The notes beneath the pieces are model-generated. The model was not told the origin of the DNA. It did no database searches and saw nothing but the letters and a program-made list of their open reading frames with translations. Position numbers and translations under genes: made by a program. Below are positions 59,768 through 64,000 of a stretch of DNA of 64,000 nucleotides, piece by piece (position 1 is the stretch's first letter; each line of letters opens with the position of its first letter). Source of the DNA: Adineta vaga (Eukaryota; Rotifera); the NCBI GenBank assembly GCA_021613535.1, contig CP075493.1, positions 17,794,001-17,858,000 on the forward strand. The letters run 5' to 3'.

Positions 59768-60584
59768 TGATTGTGTATAAAATCCGTTTATTTCGCCTGC
59801 ACAATGTATTGACTCTTTACAAAATAGAAAAAGAGAAATAAACAAATTATTCAACCATGAATATTTAATCCAAGAACAGCTACTATTGGTTTTAGCGTAT
59901 TGCAATCTGTATTGACATATTGTACAGTATTAAGTCACATTGTAGTGAGAAACAGAACGTAAAAATACAGAAAAGAAAAATTAACTATACATTTTTTTTA
60001 TGATTTACCTTATTCAACAATGATAATTTTTTTTTCGTGTTTTTTCTTTTTGTTCTTCTTATGTACATATATGGGTGATTTGCGCTACCATTGTACCGTT
60101 TGATGAAAAAATCACAAAAAAATCGAAGTGATGATGAAGAGAATTTGAGTTGCACATTTGATTGAGCTCTATCAAATGCATATATATCACTCGTTTTCCC
60201 AACTGTCAGTTTCTTCATTCCGGCAAATACTCAATTTTTTAAAAACACTGAGTTTTATAAGGTTTTTTCCGTAGAACATTGTGTCTACAGTGTTACTTTC
60301 CATTAGTATAAGAACGAAAAGAGAATAAGCGACAAGTCTCGATCACTTAAAGTGTAAAGGATTTTCAGTGTACTTGTATGTGTAATGCTTCAAATCGCTA
60401 AAAGATCTTTAGATTGTCAATGGACGAATTAAATAGCTATAAAATAAATTAAATAGTCATATAAAACAATAAATAACTATAGCAATTTAAAATAGCTATA
60501 AAATGATCATATTCTTCTATATAAATTGCCAAATCAAACAGCTTAAGATGGCCATGCATCTACTCATTTTTGCCAATTTAATCC
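59768..60584. other. No gene seen
   Basis: AT-rich spacer between the mariner and the P450 pseudogene. 60430-60520 has repeated AAATAGCTATAAAAT-type motifs. Nothing further. Confidence 0.5.
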
Positions 60585-62952
60585 TTAAAACAAATTGTAT
60601 CTCTTTTGAGAATGAGCCGGTGATCGACCAATACTATTCTCTGGTAAAAATTTATCGGGGTCAAATCGATTAGGATCAGGAAAATGTTTTGGATCACGAT
60701 GAATATAATATATAAATATAAAAGCGGATGAGTCTTTTAAAACTTTATGATCATCTATATAAAGCAAATAAATGAAGTATTTCATTAAAAAACAAGTCAA
60801 TTGACTTACGAAACATGAAATCTTCTTGTACTTCACGTGCAATAAATGGAACTGAAGGATATAAACGAAGACTTTCTTTTAGTACACATTCCAAATATTC
60901 TAACTCATTAAGATCTTCCATTGTACATGGTCGATCATAATCATTTCCAAATACTCGATCAATTTCTTCATGTAGTTTCCGTTGCACTTCCGGATATGAT
61001 GCAATCGTAAAACAAGTAAAGTGTATTGCTGCTGCTGCGTTATCATGTCCCTGAAAATAGGTATTATGTTCTTATCAAATATAGCCTTTAGACTTTATAC
61101 TTCAAACATAAATGTATCAACTTCTTCTTGAATATCAAAAAGAGTTAGTTGTTCATCATACATTTGTTTAAGAAGTAAATCTAAACAAAAAATATCGTTT
61201 TTGTCTACAGAATGAATAACAAATAAAAGAACTGTTATCAAGAAATGTAAGTCGTTTTGTATCAATTTCATTTGCATGAAAGTTTTGAGCACGATCACCA
61301 ATGACTTTTTTTGTGAACTGATGAACTATCTTTAAACATCGATGCTGTTCTCGACCTTCAGGTAATATATTAAATAGAAAATCGGGCCATAGCCATGGCA
61401 TACGTCGTCGTTTTATCATTATATCAGTCAATCTAAATTAAACAGAATTATGTTTTTCTAAAACATGGACTCTTCTATTATAGAAGAAATTTGTTTAATT
61501 CAAAACAGCATTAACATATTCAGAATTTCTTTGTTGTTGAGCACCTACATTTAAACTCATTGTAGCTTTTAAATTATTTTCACAATTAACTTATGAAAGA
61601 AAATTCAGTAATAACTTCATACCACAAATAATATCAAGAGCACAAGCTACAATATATTTATATAAATTAACTTCTTTGTTTGGTTTCAAAGAAGCTAAAC
61701 GTTGAATTAAAATAGTTGCTTGTTCATTGAATATATCAACAGAATGATTTAACAAATCTTTATCATGAAATACAGGTGTTAAAATATGTCGACGATCTTT
61801 CCATTTTGCTCCTTCACTACAAAAGAGTAGTATATAATTAAACGGTTTTGTTAGTTTCATAAATATATAGTAGATTCATAGGAGGAAACCTGAATACTTT
61901 CAAATCACTGGTAACTTTGATGTTTAGTTTTTTATCTCATTTTACAGAAAATTATTCGAGAAATTAAATTGTTGATTTTAACTAACCTTGTTAATAGGCC
62001 AGTTCGAAGCCATGGTAGAAAATATCTATAATCTGATGTGTGCCAACAGATTATATGTTAGGCATTCACAATATGACGTTTCTATTTATTAGGGAGATAT
62101 GTTGGGCATTCACAATATAATGTGTCCATTGATCAAAGAAATGTGTTAATCATCGTTTGTTCTTCACACATCTCTATATATATATTGTAACCTTGAGCTA
62201 GATCGAGACAAGTAAAGAGAAATTCATGCATAATTAATATAGTCGGATGGGTTATGTATTATTACATAGAACGAGAGCATACGAGTGTCAGATGCTCATT
62301 TAATGATTAGAAATTGTTATTATAAGAAAAATGAGTATATTGATATTATTATATTATTCATACGTGTAACTAATTATATTATTTGTTATATGTGTATTGT
62401 TCAATGATTTATTGTTTGTGTCCTTTACTTTGATTCAAATAAACTTCATTGAACTCGTAACGTCATATTTTATTTATCATCTTTACAAGAAAGTGATTTA
62501 TTAAAGAAATATTTCGTTACATGATGATTTTGTAATATTTTTTGTACGGGAAAAAAAATTCTAATATAAATAAAAGAAGATATAATTATCTGTTAAGAAG
62601 AAAATAGATAACAAACTTCAAGTCCAACCGGATGAAAAAATGCAAGTAAAGGATACGTGCCAAGTCATATTGAAAATAAACTTCCATTTTTTGCACGTTC
62701 ATAGTACTCATCAAGTTTTTTCGTGAATTCTACATAAAAAAAATATATGTATCATTATAGTTCTATAAGAAATTATTTCTTACTGTGTGAGTCTAATGGT
62801 GTAGTTAATAGATCTCCTAAAATAGGTAATTTAGTTGGTGAACATGGAATATTGTTATAGGCTTTTGCTATTTGAATAGAATGGATAATCCATTTTTGGA
62901 ATGTAAGACAAATAAGAATAATAAAAATAATAAATAGTAATAGAAATGACAT
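60585..62952 (-). pseudogene. Cytochrome P450 (CYP4-like) pseudogene
   Basis: Minus strand. Exon 1 starts at 62952 with a membrane anchor (FLLLFIIFIILICLTF) and IPCSPTKLPILGDLL. Exon 2 (about 62730-62618) has a TGA in FSI-LGTYPLLAF where Trp is expected. Later exons: FLPWLRTGLLT (62030-61987), WKDRRHILTPVFH (about 61816-61620), a helical block with KRRRMPWLWPDFLF, the I-helix GHDNAAAAIHFT (near 61040), the K-helix ExxR in CVLKESLRLYPSVPFIA (near 60870), and PDPNRFDPDKFLPENS. It then ends at 60585 without the F-x2-G-x3-C-x-G haem-binding loop. The nonsense codon and the missing haem ligand make this a pseudogene. CYP4 assignment rests on WKDRRH-LTP-FH and the GHDT-like I-helix. Confidence 0.8.
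62039..62521 (-). mobile_element. Solo LTR, 483 bp, TSD TGATG
   Basis: Begins TGTGCCAACA and ends CGTTACA (TG...CA), flanked on both sides by TGATG (62034-62038 and 62522-62526). Read on the plus strand it has a TATA-like CTCTATATATATATTG near 62172 and an AATAAAC polyadenylation-type signal near 62438. There is no internal retroelement sequence. It lies in the intron between exons 2 and 3 of the P450 pseudogene, close to the acceptor. The orientation is not certain from one copy; LTR signals favour plus. Confidence 0.7.
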
Positions 62953-63788
62953 AAATGTCCTTTTAATTTTTCTAAAACAAAAAAATATATTATAATTATA
63001 ATGATCATATTATAATAGTAAAAAAGGAAATTTAACAAGTAGAAATCAACTACATATTTGTTTTAGATATAATCGATAGTGAAATCATGTTATGTACTAA
63101 TTTATTAGCTACTTATTATCGAAATGTTTGTAAATCGTTAACAGTAGATAGTTGATAAGTTGAAGTATTATTTGTATTATCAACTTCTCATATATAAAGA
63201 AATATGATATGATAGACAAACGACTCTTTACAATTATAGAATTATTTGTTTATTATATTCGCGAATAAAATGATACAACAAAATATTGATATGTATCAAT
63301 ATATATTTTCATTTCAATATCAAATATTTCATACTTTTATTTTTCTAATTTGTTATATGATTATAATTATGTTTTCAAATATCATATATCTATTTTAATC
63401 ATTTTCAAAGAGACAAAATCAGAATCTATCATTGAATATAATATTATTCAAATAAAATCATTATATATTTTTTATTTTACAAAAAAATCTCAATTGTTTC
63501 TTGAGAATACTTTTAATTCAATACGATAAAAATGAACAGATTTATCTTGATTTCTCATGTGTTTTATTCAAACATATGTTAGAATAACTATGTCGATGAA
63601 AAAATCGAGATAAAATCTTGACTGATAGAGAAATTCTATTACCTTCATGGTATATGAAAAATGAATTCGATGAAATGCTTATTTTACTCACGATATGACT
63701 AAATACAGACAAAGTAAGATCACATGATCGATTCTTCATTATATTCTCTAGTTTTCTTTCAGACATACCAATTCAATGTATGGTATAG
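62953..63788. other. No gene seen
   Basis: AT-rich region upstream of the P450 pseudogene. A 74-residue minus frame (63766-63542) has no recognisable features. Confidence 0.45.
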
Positions 63789-64000
63789 AATGTTAGTGAC
63801 AATGTAACACATCATGTAGGTTCAGATGGTCAGAAATTTGGTTGTTTATTGGCAACTTATCCTACAGAACGCTAGACAACAATACTTGATACTTTTTATT
63901 ATTCATATGAAATGCGTATACCATGTCGAGCTTCGATATCTATTCATACTACACATTGTGGAAATTTTCTAGTTTTCGAATTATATTCCGTATCATTTTG
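63789..64000 (+). pseudogene. Broken exon with a possible D8C-like (uromodulin-type) segment, runs off the window
   Basis: The plus strand reads NVTHHVGSDGQKFGCLLATY then an in-frame TAG (63871-63873) and continues in the same frame with TILDTFYYSYEMRIPCRAS and THCGNFLVFELYSV to the window edge. The ending CRASISI-CG-x-x-LVFELY recalls the end of D8C-type extracellular domains (IxVxxCGxYYVYxL). The gene continues to the right, so the class cannot be settled. Confidence 0.4.

Noticed and set aside
63542-63766. 74-residue minus-strand frame
   Set aside because: No domain, no signal, no neighbouring exons that splice to it; expected by chance in this composition.
1-64000. CRISPR array
   Set aside because: The direct repeats seen (34-bp array, 30-bp and 63-bp coding repeats) have no unique spacers between copies, and the gene structure is eukaryotic.

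Overview
The window is AT-rich eukaryotic DNA. Most genes are split by GT-AG introns of about 50-70 nt. It carries an endonuclease-deficient Athena-type Penelope-like retroelement next to G-rich telomere-like repeats, many DNA transposon families and several decayed copies of rotifer-type gene families. The best fit is a bdelloid rotifer, subtelomeric or formerly subtelomeric. This is inferred from gene content; no species can be named.

Layout. 1-4.9 kb: mostly empty, with a two-exon membrane-protein gene, a MITE-like repeat and a small secreted cysteine-rich protein. 5.6-14.1 kb: a minus-strand cluster that looks like decayed Athena/Terminon material. It holds the N-terminal part of an Athena ORF, several unknown ORFs, a DEDDy 3'-5' exonuclease, the C-terminal end of an Athena reverse transcriptase, and just beyond it interstitial telomere-like arrays with two hammerhead-ribozyme-like structures. 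14.5-17.6 kb: a 1-kb foldback element, a rotifer-family pseudogene and a hAT remnant. 17.6-22.6 kb: the Rep-helicase-endonuclease-OTU part of a Helentron; its N-terminal part lies about 25 kb away at 47.6-48.2 kb in the same orientation.

Between the two Helentron pieces are nested elements. A DNA transposon with inverted repeats of more than 1 kb (22,642-41,476) carries a Mutator-like transposase fused to a ubiquitin-specific-protease-like domain, a small membrane protein and an envelope-like glycoprotein gene. That glycoprotein gene is split by a second, 6.5-kb transposon (24,945-31,447, TSD TTA) which encodes a DDE transposase and a BEN-domain protein, divergently transcribed from a palindrome that resembles its own ends. 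Next to these lies a hAT element (41,477-47,630) that contains another hAT (43,381-46,847).

48-64 kb looks more like host sequence: a Y-box-like cold-shock protein, a 34-bp tandem repeat, a complete ABCB/P-glycoprotein gene with an apparently intact DD37E mariner just upstream of its start, a cytochrome P450 pseudogene with a solo LTR in an intron, and the start of a broken gene with a possible D8C-like segment at the right edge.

The most unusual observations are the hammerhead-like RNAs with a matched U3/A8 core change beside the telomeric repeats, and a cut-and-paste transposon that carries both a USP-like peptidase and an envelope-like gene.
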